The translations under genes and the position numbers were made by a program. From Lichenicola sp964247735 (GTDB taxonomy: Bacteria > Pseudomonadota > Alphaproteobacteria > Acetobacterales > Acetobacteraceae), in assembly GCA_964247735.1 (NCBI GenBank), contig CAXTVS010000002.1:1-64000 (forward strand): a stretch of 64,000 nt of DNA, read 5' to 3'. The number at the start of each line of letters is the position of its first letter. Position 1 is the first letter of the stretch. The notes beneath the pieces are model-generated. The model was not told where the DNA came from. It saw nothing but the letters and a program-made list of their open reading frames with translations, and did no database searches. Shown here one piece after another: positions 36,979 through 45,778 of this stretch.

Positions 36979-38331
36979 TCAGGGCGCGGCGATGCTCCGC
37001 CGCAGCCGGGTGATGGTGCCGGGCAGGCCGCGCACGGTCAGCACCCGGCCGGTTTCGTCATAGGCCTCCCTGAGCACCCGCGCGCTCTCGTATACCTCGC
37101 CGATCAGCCCCTGCCGGGCATAGGGCAGCACCAGCACGTCCTCCACCATTCTCGCCTCGAAGAAGGCGATGATGGCGTCGCGGAGCGCTGCCACGTCCTC
37201 CGGCGCGTGGGCGGACAGCAGGATCGCATCCGGATGCTTGTCCAGGAGGGCGGCGCGGCCGGCGTCGTCCACCCGGTCCATCTTGTTCAGCACCAGTCGG
37301 GACGGCACCGCGTCGGCGCCGATCTCGCGCAGCACGCTCCGGCTCACCTCCAGTTGCGCCTCGTGGGTCGGGTCGGACGCGTCAACCACGAACAACAGCA
37401 GCGAGGCTTCCAGCGCTTCGGCCAAGGTGGAGCGGAACGAGGCGACCAGGTCGTGCGGCAGCTGCTTGATGAAGCCCACCGTGTCGGACACCAGCACGCG
37501 GGGACGGGTTTCCGGCTGGAGGGTGCGGACGGTGGTGTCGAGGGTGGCGAACAGCTTGTCCTCGACCAGCACCTGGCTGCCGGTCAGGGCCCGCATCAGG
37601 GAGGACTTGCCGGCGTTGGTGTAGCCGACCAGCGCCACGCGCAGTTGGTCGCGCCGGGCGGTGCGCCGCCCGTCGGCGTCGCGCTGCACCGCGTCGAGCT
37701 GGTCCTTCAGTTCGGACAGGCGGTCGCGGATCTTGCGCCGGTCGAGCGCCAGGTTGCTTTCGCCGGCGCCCGGGCCCTGCTGGCGCCCGCCGCCGGTCGC
37801 GGACTCGCGCAGGCGCGGGGCGACGTAGCGCAGGCGCGCCATCTCCACCTGCAGCTTCGCCTCGCGGGTGCTGGCGTGGCGGTGGAAGATCTCGACGATG
37901 ACGCCGGTGCGGTCCAGCACCTCGGCGCCGGTGGCGCGCTCGAGGTTGCGTATCTGGCTCGGCGACAGCTCGTGGTCGACGATGACGATCCCGGGCCTCG
38001 GCGTCGTGTCCGGATCGGGCCCGGGAGGAGCGGACGGGGCGGCGGCGCCCTCGAAACGCTGCCGGGCCTTGGAGCGCGGCGGTGGCGCCGTCGAGCCGAC
38101 CACGCCGGTGCCGCCGGTCAGCGCCGCGAGCTCGGCCAGCTTGCCGCTGCCCAGCAGCGCGCCGGCGCCGGTGCCCTCGCGCTTCTGCGACACCGTGCCG
38201 GCCACCTCGTAGCCCAGCGTCTTCACTAGGCGTGCCAGCTCGGCGAGGCTGGCCTGGTGCGCGTCGTCGTCGACCTCGGGAGTCTGGATGCCGACGAGGA
38301 CGGCGCGCGGGGTCGGAGGCGTGGTTTCCAT
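36979..38331 (-). CDS. hflX: GTPase HflX
   Basis: A 450-residue Obg/HflX GTPase: N-terminal HflX domain, then G1 GYTNAGKSS, G3 DTVGF and G4 NKMD motifs. HflX rescues stalled or heat-damaged 50S ribosomes in characterised bacteria. The N-terminal domain carries a ~30-residue proline-rich insert (starting STAPPPRSKARQ). In many proteobacteria hflX follows hfq, but here it stands alone. ATG 38331 is preferred over 38349. Confidence 0.93.
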   Translation of the reverse strand: METTPPTPRAVLVGIQTPEVDDDAHQASLAELARLVKTLGYEVAGTVSQKREGTGAGALLGSGKLAELAALTGGTGVVGSTAPPPRSKARQRFEGAAAPSAPPGPDPDTTPRPGIVIVDHELSPSQIRNLERATGAEVLDRTGVIVEIFHRHASTREAKLQVEMARLRYVAPRLRESATGGGRQQGPGAGESNLALDRRKIRDRLSELKDQLDAVQRDADGRRTARRDQLRVALVGYTNAGKSSLMRALTGSQVLVEDKLFATLDTTVRTLQPETRPRVLVSDTVGFIKQLPHDLVASFRSTLAEALEASLLLFVVDASDPTHEAQLEVSRSVLREIGADAVPSRLVLNKMDRVDDAGRAALLDKHPDAILLSAHAPEDVAALRDAIIAFFEARMVEDVLVLPYARQGLIGEVYESARVLREAYDETGRVLTVRGLPGTITRLRRSIAAP

Positions 38332-38358
38332 GGCCGGTGTTCGTAGCACGGACGCCGG

Positions 38359-38811
38359 TCAGCTGGTGATGGGCGGCGCGGCGGCCTCGGCGACGCCCAG
38401 GGCGGCCTGCTTCGCGAGGTTCTCGGCCACGGCCTGCGAGTCCTCGTGCGCGTCGATGTCGACCACCTTGCCCCAGCGCATCCTGATGATGTGCACGCCC
38501 CGGTTGCGGTAGGGAGAACCGTCCGGCAGCACGTCGGTGGCGGACCAGCGGACGACGATCGTGGTGTCGTGCGGCAGGCCCTTCACCCACACGTCCTCCA
38601 CCGTGAGCGTGAGCTGCCGGCCGAGCCGGCCGAGCCGGCCGAACCATTGCCGCAGCGCCTCGTGGTCGTGGCGCTCGCCGCCGAGCGCGTGGCTGCCGCC
38701 GAAGCGGTGGTGGATGTCCGGCACGCAGTCCCCCAGCAGGGCGTCGAACTGCTTGCGGTTGACCCGGAGGAAGTTCTTGCGGGCGATGCGCTTGACGATG
38801 GCGTGATACAT
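38359..38811 (-). CDS. SnoaL/NTF2-like protein
   Basis: About 150 residues of NTF2-like fold: VNRKQFDALLGDCVPDIHHRFGGSHALGGE, EALRQWFGRLGRLGRQLTLTVEDVWVKG, and RNRGVHIIRMRWGKVVDIDAHEDSQAVAE. The family includes polyketide cyclases and steroid isomerases, but also many proteins of unknown role. A clear minus-strand promoter (38842-38870) would start transcription near 38835, leaving ATG 38811 with its AGAAGG box as the best start; ATG 38829 is too close. It is divergent from the TetR gene. Confidence 0.75.
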   Translation of the reverse strand: MYHAIVKRIARKNFLRVNRKQFDALLGDCVPDIHHRFGGSHALGGERHDHEALRQWFGRLGRLGRQLTLTVEDVWVKGLPHDTTIVVRWSATDVLPDGSPYRNRGVHIIRMRWGKVVDIDAHEDSQAVAENLAKQAALGVAEAAAPPITS

Positions 38812-38841
38812 GGCGGCCTTCTGCAGCATGTTGACATAAGC

Positions 38842-38870
38842 AACATAGGCAGCAGTGTTGACACCGTCAA
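38842..38870 (-). promoter_or_regulatory. Predicted sigma70-type promoter with overlapping inverted repeat
   Basis: Read leftwards, TTGACG (38870-38865), a 17-bp spacer and TATGTT (38847-38842) form a good promoter for the SnoaL-like gene. The -35 overlaps a perfect palindrome TTGAC-ACC-GTCAA (38858-38870), and another TTGAC half-site lies at 38831-38835. This is a plausible TetR-family operator for the divergent regulator. Confidence 0.55.
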
Positions 38871-38892
38871 GATCGACCGGCAGGAAGGCGTC

Positions 38893-39522
38893 ATGGCGTA
38901 TCACCACGGGAACGCGCGCGCGGCGATCCTCCAGGCGGCGGCGGAGCTGCTGGAACGCGAGGGTGCGGCGGGGCTGTCGCTGCGCCAGGCGGCCGAACGC
39001 GCCGGGCTGTCGCGCCAGGCGCCGTACAACCACTTTGCCGACAAGGAGGCGATGCTGGCCGAGCTGGCGCGGGACGGGTTCGAGCGGCTCGCCGGCCGCA
39101 TCTGCGCCGAGGCGGGCCCGGGTGCTGCGCCCTCGGAGCGCCTTGCCCGGGCGGCGGAAGCCTACATCGCGTTCGGGCAGGAACGGCCGGCCCTGTTCCG
39201 GCTGATGTTCGGCAGGGAGCTGGTGGACCTGTCCGGACACGAAGCGGCCCGGCAGGCCGCTTCCGCCGCCCTGGCAGAGCTGTCGGCCATCATCGGGACC
39301 CTGGCCCCGGGACGCGACGTGGACGAGGCCGCCCTGGCGGCCTGGTCGATCGTGCACGGCTACACCAGCCTGTGCATCGAGGCCGGTCTTGAAGGAGCCG
39401 AGTACAGGCGGCAACGGGCCGTCCTGTTCGCGCGGGCGATCGAGGCCCTCCTGCATCCTCCCAGCCCGGACGGTGTGCCCCCGGGAGGAAGCGCCGGGCC
39501 AGGCTGCGTCCGGGGTGCATGA
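38893..39522 (+). CDS. TetR-family transcriptional regulator
   Basis: 209 residues with an N-terminal helix-turn-helix (ILQAAAELLEREGAAGLSLRQAAERAGLSRQAPYNHF region, residues 12-46) and an all-helical ligand domain (FGQERPALFRLMFGRELVD; WSIVHGYTSLCIEAGLEG). It is likely to repress its divergent neighbour (SnoaL-like) and itself through the palindrome between them. ATG 38893 has GGAAGG 4-5 nt upstream. The inducer is unknown. Confidence 0.9.
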   Translation: MAYHHGNARAAILQAAAELLEREGAAGLSLRQAAERAGLSRQAPYNHFADKEAMLAELARDGFERLAGRICAEAGPGAAPSERLARAAEAYIAFGQERPALFRLMFGRELVDLSGHEAARQAASAALAELSAIIGTLAPGRDVDEAALAAWSIVHGYTSLCIEAGLEGAEYRRQRAVLFARAIEALLHPPSPDGVPPGGSAGPGCVRGA

Positions 39523-39570
39523 CGCGACCGGGGCGGCGATGGCGCGCGGTGCAGGCTCCCGCCGGCGCTG

Positions 39571-40113
39571 CTACTCCTCCACGCGAACGTAGCCGCGCGT
39601 CTGGAGGTTTATGAAGGTCACCGTCGCGGAAAGATTCATCTGCGCGAACGGCAGGAGGGAGGCGGCGTCGTAATGCTGCGCAAGGGCGGACTGCCCGCAC
39701 ACGACGAGCTGGACCCCGGCATGGACCAGTTCCTGCAGCAGCGACACGTTGGGGTTGGACGGCACGCCGGTCCGCGTGCGGTAGGTGGCGTCGTTGGCGA
39801 CCAGCAGGATCGTCGGGCCGTGGAACACCGCCACGAAGTGCATGTGGCCGGCCGGAACGCCGTAGCGGCTGAACGTGTTCACCAGGCCGGCAATCGAGGT
39901 GATGGCGTCGTTGACCTGGCGGGCGGAGCCGTCGATCGTCCTCATGTCGAAGACGACCTTGTAGTCGAGGGCCGGATCGGGGCGCTCCTTCGCGCCCGGG
40001 ATGTCCCGCATGGTGCCGATGCCGGGGATAGACAGAGCAGTCTGCGCCAGGGCTCCTGGTAAACCCTGCAACGCCGCGAGCGCAACCAAGGTGTTCATCA
40101 AGTGACGACGCAT
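39571..40113 (-). CDS. Periplasmic DsrE-like protein
   Basis: 180 residues with a signal peptide (LMNTLVALAALQGLPGALAQ). The mature domain is DsrE-like: DYKVVFDMRTIDG, GVPAGHMHFVAVFHGPTILL and ELVHAGVQLVVCGQSALAQHYD with a cysteine in the usual sulfur-acceptor position. Periplasmic members of this family are common in proteobacteria with no fixed function. It is a single-gene unit between the TetR and hpnN genes. Confidence 0.7.
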   Translation of the reverse strand: MRRHLMNTLVALAALQGLPGALAQTALSIPGIGTMRDIPGAKERPDPALDYKVVFDMRTIDGSARQVNDAITSIAGLVNTFSRYGVPAGHMHFVAVFHGPTILLVANDATYRTRTGVPSNPNVSLLQELVHAGVQLVVCGQSALAQHYDAASLLPFAQMNLSATVTFINLQTRGYVRVEE

Positions 40114-40216
40114 GCTGCTCCGTATCCGTATCCGTTTCCGTGGCAGCTGGACGTTATAGGGCGGCGGCAGGCAGTGCCACTGCCGCCATGGCGGCCGGAC
40201 GGGCGGCCGGACCGGA

Positions 40217-42808
40217 TCAGGACCTGCGGCGTCGCGGCAGCAGCGCCGGCTCGAACACCATGGTGGCGACCAGGGTGCAGAACAGGCTGATCAGCAGCAG
40301 CCGGCCCATGGAGGCGGTGCCCGGATGGTGGGAGGCGGCGAGCGAGCCGAAGGCGGTGCCGGTGGTCAGGGCGGAGAACAGCACCGCGCGCGCGGTCGGC
40401 GAGGCCAGAGGATTGGCGATGCCGGCGCGCCAGTTCATCACGAAGTAGATGTTGAACGACACGCCGACGCCCAGCAGCAGCGGCAGGGCGATGATGTTGG
40501 CGAAGTTGAGCGGCTCGGGGATCAGCACCACCAGGATCACGGTCAGCAGCGCCGACAGCATGAGCGGCGCCAGCACCAGCGCCATCAGGTACAGCCGGCG
40601 CAGCGCCACCAGCAGGATCAGCGCGATGGCGCCGAGCGCGCTGACCGCGGCGATGGCGAAGGCGTGCACGATGGTGTCGGCGCTGGCGACGATGGTGATG
40701 GCGGCGCCGGCGGCGTCGGGCCAGACAGAGCGCACCTGGCTGACGAAGGCGCGCAACACCGCGTTGTCGTTCAGCGCGCCGCGCGGATGCACCTCCATGT
40801 GCGCCTGGCCGTCCGGCAGGAGGTAGTTCTCGCGTATCTGCTCCGGGATGTCCGCTTCCACCGCGGGCCTGGTCACCGACAGCACGGTGCGCAGCTGGTC
40901 CAGCTCCATCGGCAGGAAGCGCACCAGGTCGGCGTTGGCGACCAGGAGCGCCGCGTCCGGGGCGGCCGACAGGGTGCGGAGCGCTGCCTCGATCCGCACC
41001 AGCGGGTCGGCGGCCGGCAGGGTCCGCACCACCGGAGCCAGGGCGGCCACCGTCTTCAGGGCGGCGGCGCGGATCGCCGGAGCATCGGGCGGGGGCAGCG
41101 GCGATGGCACCACCAGGGTCGGCAGCAGGATCTGGGCTGCGTCCGCGATCAGGGCGAGCTTGTCGGTCTGGTGGTCGGGGACGAAGCTGTCGAGGTAGAG
41201 CACGTCGTGCACCAGCGGCAGGCGCTGCAGCCGAGGCACCAGGGCGCGTGCGGTGGCCATGTCCGGCACCAGCAGCTCGGCGCTGTACGGCGAGGTCACC
41301 GGGTCCTTCATCAGCAGCGACAGGGTGCGCAGCGACTCCGAGTGCGGGTTCTTGGTGTGCAGCGGGTCGCCGTCGAAGCGCAGCAGCGGGATGCAGGCGA
41401 TGCCCCCCAGCGCCAGCACGGTGAAGCCGGCCAGGATCGGCACGCGCTGCCGGCGGATGGCGGCATCGAGCGGGCGGGCGGACCGGAAGCCCATCTCGCC
41501 GACCAGCGGGTGCGGCCGGAACAGGGTGAGCAGCGCCGGCAGCACGGTCAGCGTGCAGGTGAACGCGATCAGCATGCCGACGCCGGCGATCAGCCCGAGC
41601 TGGGCCACGCCGACAAAGGCGGTGGGGGTGAAGGCGAGGAAGCCGGCGGCGGTGGCCAGGGCTGCGATCAGGATCTGCACGCCGGTCTCGCGGCCGGTCA
41701 TGGCGAGCGCCGCTTCCCGACCGGGGCGGCTGCCGTCGGGCAGCACCTGGGCGCGGAAGCGGACCGAGAACTGGATCGCGAAGTCGACCGCGATGCCGAC
41801 GAACAGCACCGCGAACGCCACCGAGATCAGGTTCAGGGTGCCGACCGCCAGGGCTGCGAAGCCGGTGGTGAACAGCAGGCCCAGCACCAGGGTGAGCAGG
41901 ATCGGCACGATCACCCGCCAGGTGCGCACCGCCAGGATCAGCCACAGCGAGACCAGCAGCAGCGAGCCGATCAGGCCGGCCACCATGCCCTGGGCGACGG
42001 TGGCGAACTCCTCGTCGTCCAGCGCCACCTGGCCGGTGAGGAAGACGTGGGCGCGGCCGGAGCGCACGAACTCCAGCCGCGCGATCGCGTGGCGCATCAC
42101 CGCGGTGGCGGCGCCGCCGGGCTGGAACGAGCCGTAGTCGAGGCGGGGCTGGGTGACCACGAACTGGTAGTGGCCGCCGAGGTCGCTGAGCGAGCCGGAC
42201 AGCAGGCGCTGCCAGGACAGCGGCGTCGGGTGGCCGGCCGCGGCGGCGCCGAGGTTGGCGGCGAAGCTGTCGAGGGCGGTGCCGAAGGAGCGCAGGTTGG
42301 CCTGGCCGCGCCGCACCCCCTCGCCGATCAGGGACAGGGCGCCGAACAGGCCGCGCGCCGACGGGTCCGACGCGAGCTGGCCCAGGAAGGGCTGCGCGTC
42401 GATGGTCTTCTCCAGCAGGTCGGACAGCTTGTCCGTGTCCAGGAACAGCAGGCTGTTGCGCAGCAGGTAGGGCACCTGGTCGGGGGTGCGCACCAGCTTG
42501 TAGTGCCGGGTGTCGGCGCGCAGCAGGGCGGCGAGCTGGGCCGCGGTGACCTGCGCCTCCTCCGGCACATCGCCCTGCACCACCGCCACCAGCTGGTCCT
42601 CGCCGTGCGGGAAGTCGTGCTGGAACTCGGCCTGTCGCTTCTTCCAGGGGAGGTGGGAGGAGAACAGGCCGCCGGTGTCGGTGGTGACGCTCAGCCGTGC
42701 CCGGGTCAGGGCGACGGCGCCGGCCGCCAGCAGCAGGGCCAGCAGCAGCACCGCCGGCGCACGGCGCGAGCAGAAGGCCGCGAGGCGGCCGAGCGGTCCG
42801 GACAGCAC
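40217..42808 (-). CDS. hpnN: Hopanoid transporter HpnN (MMPL/RND family)
   Basis: An 863-residue RND/MMPL-family inner-membrane protein with an initial helix, a large periplasmic loop, a five-helix block around GLIGSLLLVSLWLILAV, a second loop, and a second block ending ATMVFEPALLP. AFAVLFVGIAVDFAIQFSVR is the typical MMPL TM4 motif. HpnN moves hopanoids to the outer membrane in Rhodopseudomonas. GTG 42808 is 3 nt after the preceding stop. It sits in an operon with hpnL and a CDP-alcohol transferase, 36 kb from hpnM-K. Confidence 0.9.
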   Translation of the reverse strand: MLSGPLGRLAAFCSRRAPAVLLLALLLAAGAVALTRARLSVTTDTGGLFSSHLPWKKRQAEFQHDFPHGEDQLVAVVQGDVPEEAQVTAAQLAALLRADTRHYKLVRTPDQVPYLLRNSLLFLDTDKLSDLLEKTIDAQPFLGQLASDPSARGLFGALSLIGEGVRRGQANLRSFGTALDSFAANLGAAAAGHPTPLSWQRLLSGSLSDLGGHYQFVVTQPRLDYGSFQPGGAATAVMRHAIARLEFVRSGRAHVFLTGQVALDDEEFATVAQGMVAGLIGSLLLVSLWLILAVRTWRVIVPILLTLVLGLLFTTGFAALAVGTLNLISVAFAVLFVGIAVDFAIQFSVRFRAQVLPDGSRPGREAALAMTGRETGVQILIAALATAAGFLAFTPTAFVGVAQLGLIAGVGMLIAFTCTLTVLPALLTLFRPHPLVGEMGFRSARPLDAAIRRQRVPILAGFTVLALGGIACIPLLRFDGDPLHTKNPHSESLRTLSLLMKDPVTSPYSAELLVPDMATARALVPRLQRLPLVHDVLYLDSFVPDHQTDKLALIADAAQILLPTLVVPSPLPPPDAPAIRAAALKTVAALAPVVRTLPAADPLVRIEAALRTLSAAPDAALLVANADLVRFLPMELDQLRTVLSVTRPAVEADIPEQIRENYLLPDGQAHMEVHPRGALNDNAVLRAFVSQVRSVWPDAAGAAITIVASADTIVHAFAIAAVSALGAIALILLVALRRLYLMALVLAPLMLSALLTVILVVLIPEPLNFANIIALPLLLGVGVSFNIYFVMNWRAGIANPLASPTARAVLFSALTTGTAFGSLAASHHPGTASMGRLLLISLFCTLVATMVFEPALLPRRRRS

Positions 42809-42811
42809 GGT

Positions 42812-43453
42812 TCAGGCGGCCAGATGCGACGTCGTGCGGGCCGGCAGGCGGAGCAGCCGCACCAGGATCACCACGGCCATGATCCCGGTGCCGAGTGCGG
42901 CACCCAGCAGGATCGGCAGCAGCAGGCCGGCCCAGGCCGCGGGGCCAAGCAGGTAGAGCGCGTCGTCGGCATGGAAGCCCCAGGCGCCGGAGATGATCCG
43001 CGCGCCCGGCACCCGCTTCTCGTAGCGCTCGGACATCCAGTTGCACGCGAACATGGCGAGGGCTGCGAACAGCCCGAGGGCGATCGACCAGCCGCCCAGG
43101 CGGTGGCCGAACAGGGTGGCGTCGATCAGGCCGATGCCGATGGCGGCGAAGAACAGGCAGTTGATGCCGTTGTCGACCAGGTAGTCGTAGCGGTGGCCGC
43201 CGGGGCTCATCATGTCGCCGATCCGGGCCAGCTCGCCGTCGGCGCGGTCCAGGAACGCGGACAGCACCCAGAACGAGCCGCCCCAGAACGCCAGGGTGCC
43301 GGGACGAGGTTGGTACGGCATCAGGGTCAGGCACGCGCAGGCAAGGAGGCCGGTGACCAGCCGCAGCGTGGTCAGGTGGTTGGGCGTGACGCCGGTGCCG
43401 AGCAGGGGCCGGACCGCCAGGCGGGCCAGGGCGTGGGTCCAGGTGTCGTTCAA
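42812..43453 (-). CDS. CDP-alcohol phosphatidyltransferase family protein
   Basis: A 213-residue membrane enzyme with the full family motif D-x2-DG-x2-AR-x8-G-x3-D-x3-D (Asp69, Asp72, Gly73, Arg77, Gly86, Asp90, Asp94) and about six helices. It should transfer a phospho-headgroup or alcohol onto a CDP-activated partner. The start is TTG 43453, overlapping the hpnL stop (TTGA). Lying between hpnL and hpnN and near a PhnW-like enzyme, it may act in envelope lipid synthesis; the substrate is unknown. Confidence 0.85.
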   Translation of the reverse strand: MNDTWTHALARLAVRPLLGTGVTPNHLTTLRLVTGLLACACLTLMPYQPRPGTLAFWGGSFWVLSAFLDRADGELARIGDMMSPGGHRYDYLVDNGINCLFFAAIGIGLIDATLFGHRLGGWSIALGLFAALAMFACNWMSERYEKRVPGARIISGAWGFHADDALYLLGPAAWAGLLLPILLGAALGTGIMAVVILVRLLRLPARTTSHLAA

Positions 43454-44502
43454 GACGCGTCTCCGTAGTCGAGGGCGGCTTCCTGCACGGTTCCTCGCGA
43501 TGGTCGTGCTCCGGCGGCACCTTGGCCGCGGTCGCGCCCGGGCGGCAGCCAAGAGCGGTCCAGCCATTGCCAGGCCGCGAGCGCCGGCAGGCCAAAAGCG
43601 ACCTCGCGCAGCCGCTTGATCAGCGCCAGCGCGATCGACACCGCCGGGGGCAGGCCGAACAGGCTGCCGACCACGACGAAGCCGCCTTCCGACACGCCCA
43701 GTGCGCCCGGCACCACGAATCCGGCCGCCTTCACCGCCTGGCCCAGGCTCTCGATCACCAGCCCGGCGCCGAGGCCATGGTCGTGGCCGAGGAAGTGCAG
43801 CGCCAGGCACACCTCCACCGCGCCCAGCAGCCAGGACAGCGACTGGTGGAACGCCGCCCAGGCCACCTGCCGGGGCTGCTTGTAGAGCGACAGCAGGGTG
43901 GCGTGCAGCCCCTGGATCTCGCTCATGCCTTGCCAGCCGAACCGGGAGGCGAGCCGCATCAGCCCGGTCTCGAGCAGGCGAGCGAGGCCGAGCCATTGGC
44001 TGCCCAGGAACAGCACGCCGACCAGCACCGCGGCGCCGAGGCCGCCCAGCACCTCGTCGGTCACCTGGCTGCGCCCGAGCAGGTGCAGCAGCAGCAGCAG
44101 GCCGGTGACCGTGAACAGGATCTGGGTCAGCATCTCCATCGTCAGGTCGCACACCGTGCCGGCGGTGGCGCGCACCAGCGGCACGCCGCGCCTGCGCAGC
44201 AGGCGCACCACGGCGAACTCGCCGCCGACCTGGGCCACCGGAAGCAGGTTGTTCACCCCTTCGCGCACCCAGCGCAGCAGCACGAAGTCGAGCACCGACG
44301 GGCGCGGCGGCGTGCTGCCGGCGATGGCGCGCCAGCCGAGGGCGGAGAACAGGATCTGGACCAGGTGGAACCCCATCACCAGGACGATGCCGGAGCCGGC
44401 CTGTTCCAGCAGCGCCAGCACGTGGCCGAAGCCGAAGCGCGCCAGCAGCCAGATCGCAAGGCCGGCGCCGAGGGTGCCGCCGATCAGGGTGAGCAGCTTC
44501 AT
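43450..44502 (-). CDS. hpnL: Hopanoid-associated membrane protein HpnL
   Basis: 350 residues with ~8 membrane helices, LPG-synthase-TM/flippase-like, and the family features WVREGVNNLLPVAQVGGEF and AGFVVPGALGVSEGGFVVVG. HpnL is a putative membrane protein found in hopanoid loci; a lipid flippase role is suspected. It begins at ATG 44502 and its stop overlaps the TTG of the CDP-alcohol transferase. It is divergent from the transaminase gene across ~125 bp. Confidence 0.8.
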   Translation of the reverse strand: MKLLTLIGGTLGAGLAIWLLARFGFGHVLALLEQAGSGIVLVMGFHLVQILFSALGWRAIAGSTPPRPSVLDFVLLRWVREGVNNLLPVAQVGGEFAVVRLLRRRGVPLVRATAGTVCDLTMEMLTQILFTVTGLLLLLHLLGRSQVTDEVLGGLGAAVLVGVLFLGSQWLGLARLLETGLMRLASRFGWQGMSEIQGLHATLLSLYKQPRQVAWAAFHQSLSWLLGAVEVCLALHFLGHDHGLGAGLVIESLGQAVKAAGFVVPGALGVSEGGFVVVGSLFGLPPAVSIALALIKRLREVAFGLPALAAWQWLDRSWLPPGRDRGQGAAGARPSRGTVQEAALDYGDAS

Positions 44503-44626
44503 GGACGGGGATCCAGTCGGACGAGGAAAAACCGGCGCCGCGGGAGCGGGCGGCGGGCCCTGGCGGCGCGGCCGGCATTGAGGCAGGGATGCCGTGTCGG
44601 CCCCCATGTAACGGACCTGCCCCGCC

Positions 44627-45724
44627 TTGAGAACCACGAACGAGACGCGCCCGCTCCTGCTGACGCCGGGGCCGCTGACCACTAGCGCCGCCACCCGGGC
44701 GGCGCTCGGCCGGGACTGGGGCTCGCGCGACGCCGACTTCATCGCCCTCACCGGCCGGCTGCGCGCGCGGCTGGCGGCGCTGGCGGGGGGCACGGACGCG
44801 CACGAGGCGGTGCTGCTGGCCGGCAGCGGCACGACGGCGGTCGAGGCGGCGCTGCAAAGCCTGGTGCCGCGGGACGGGCGGGTGCTGCTGCTGGTGAACG
44901 GGGCCTACGGGCGGCGGATGGCGGAGATCCTCCTGCGGCTCGGGCGCGACCACGTGGTGCGGGAATGGGCGGAAGACGAGGCGGTCGAGGCGGCGGTGGT
45001 CGATGCGATGCTGGCAGCCGACGGGGGGATCACCGACGTCGCGGTGGTGCATTGCGAAACCACCAGCGGGCTGCTGAACCCGGTGGAGGCGGTGGCATCG
45101 GTGGTGGCGGGACACCGGCGGCGGCTGCTGCTGGACGCGATGAGCAGCTTCGGGGCGCTGCCGGTGGAGGCGGCGCGACTGGGCCTGACAGCGGTGATGG
45201 CGTCGTCGAACAAGGGGCTGGAAGGGGTGCCGGGGATTGCCTTCGTGTTGGCCGAGCGGGAGCACCTGGCGACGTGCGAGGGGAACGCCATCAGCCTGAG
45301 CCTGGACCTGTGGGCGCAGGCGGAGGGGTTCCGGCGCAACGGGCAGTGGCGGTTCACGCCGCCGGTGCAGGTGGCGGCGGCCCTCGACGCGGCGCTGGAC
45401 CAGCTCGACGCGGAGGGCGGCGTGACGGCGCGGGGCGTGCGGTATCGCCGGCTGCACGCCCGGCTGGTGGAGGGGATGGCGGCGCTGGGATTCGAAACGT
45501 ATCTGCCCCCTGCCCTGCAGGCGCCGATCATCGTCACGTTTCGCGATCCGGGGCCGCCGTTCGACTTCGCAGCGCTCTACGACGCGCTCGCCGCGGACGG
45601 GATCGTGCTGTATCCGGGCAAGCTGACGCGGGCCCCGAGCTTCCGGATCGGCTGCATCGGCGCGATCGAGGAGCACGACATCGCCCGCGCGCTGGCGGCG
45701 ATCGGGGCGCATCTCGGCCGCTGA
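44627..45724 (+). CDS. phnW: PhnW-like 2-aminoethylphosphonate:pyruvate transaminase
   Basis: A 365-residue class V aminotransferase: LLLTPGPLTTSAATRAAL, RDWGSRDADFIALT, LLLVNGAYGRRMAEI, and the PLP lysine Lys196 in ASSNKGLEGVPGIAFV, all typical for PhnW. PhnW converts phosphonoacetaldehyde to 2-aminoethylphosphonate or the reverse. No phosphonatase or PEP mutase is in view, so direction is open. The TTG at 44627 is the only start that keeps the family N-terminus. It is divergent from hpnL and 54 bp before a TonB receptor. Confidence 0.82.
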   Translation: MRTTNETRPLLLTPGPLTTSAATRAALGRDWGSRDADFIALTGRLRARLAALAGGTDAHEAVLLAGSGTTAVEAALQSLVPRDGRVLLLVNGAYGRRMAEILLRLGRDHVVREWAEDEAVEAAVVDAMLAADGGITDVAVVHCETTSGLLNPVEAVASVVAGHRRRLLLDAMSSFGALPVEAARLGLTAVMASSNKGLEGVPGIAFVLAEREHLATCEGNAISLSLDLWAQAEGFRRNGQWRFTPPVQVAAALDAALDQLDAEGGVTARGVRYRRLHARLVEGMAALGFETYLPPALQAPIIVTFRDPGPPFDFAALYDALAADGIVLYPGKLTRAPSFRIGCIGAIEEHDIARALAAIGAHLGR

Positions 45725-45778
45725 GGCGTCATCATACCATCACATGGCGAAACCGGCCCGCTGCGGTAGGAGGCCGCC

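Noticed and set aside
38893..39522. The TetR gene's longer upstream frame from 38446 as the true start
   Set aside because: It would run through the divergent promoter and the opposite gene; the HTH lies right after ATG 38893, which has its own ribosome site.
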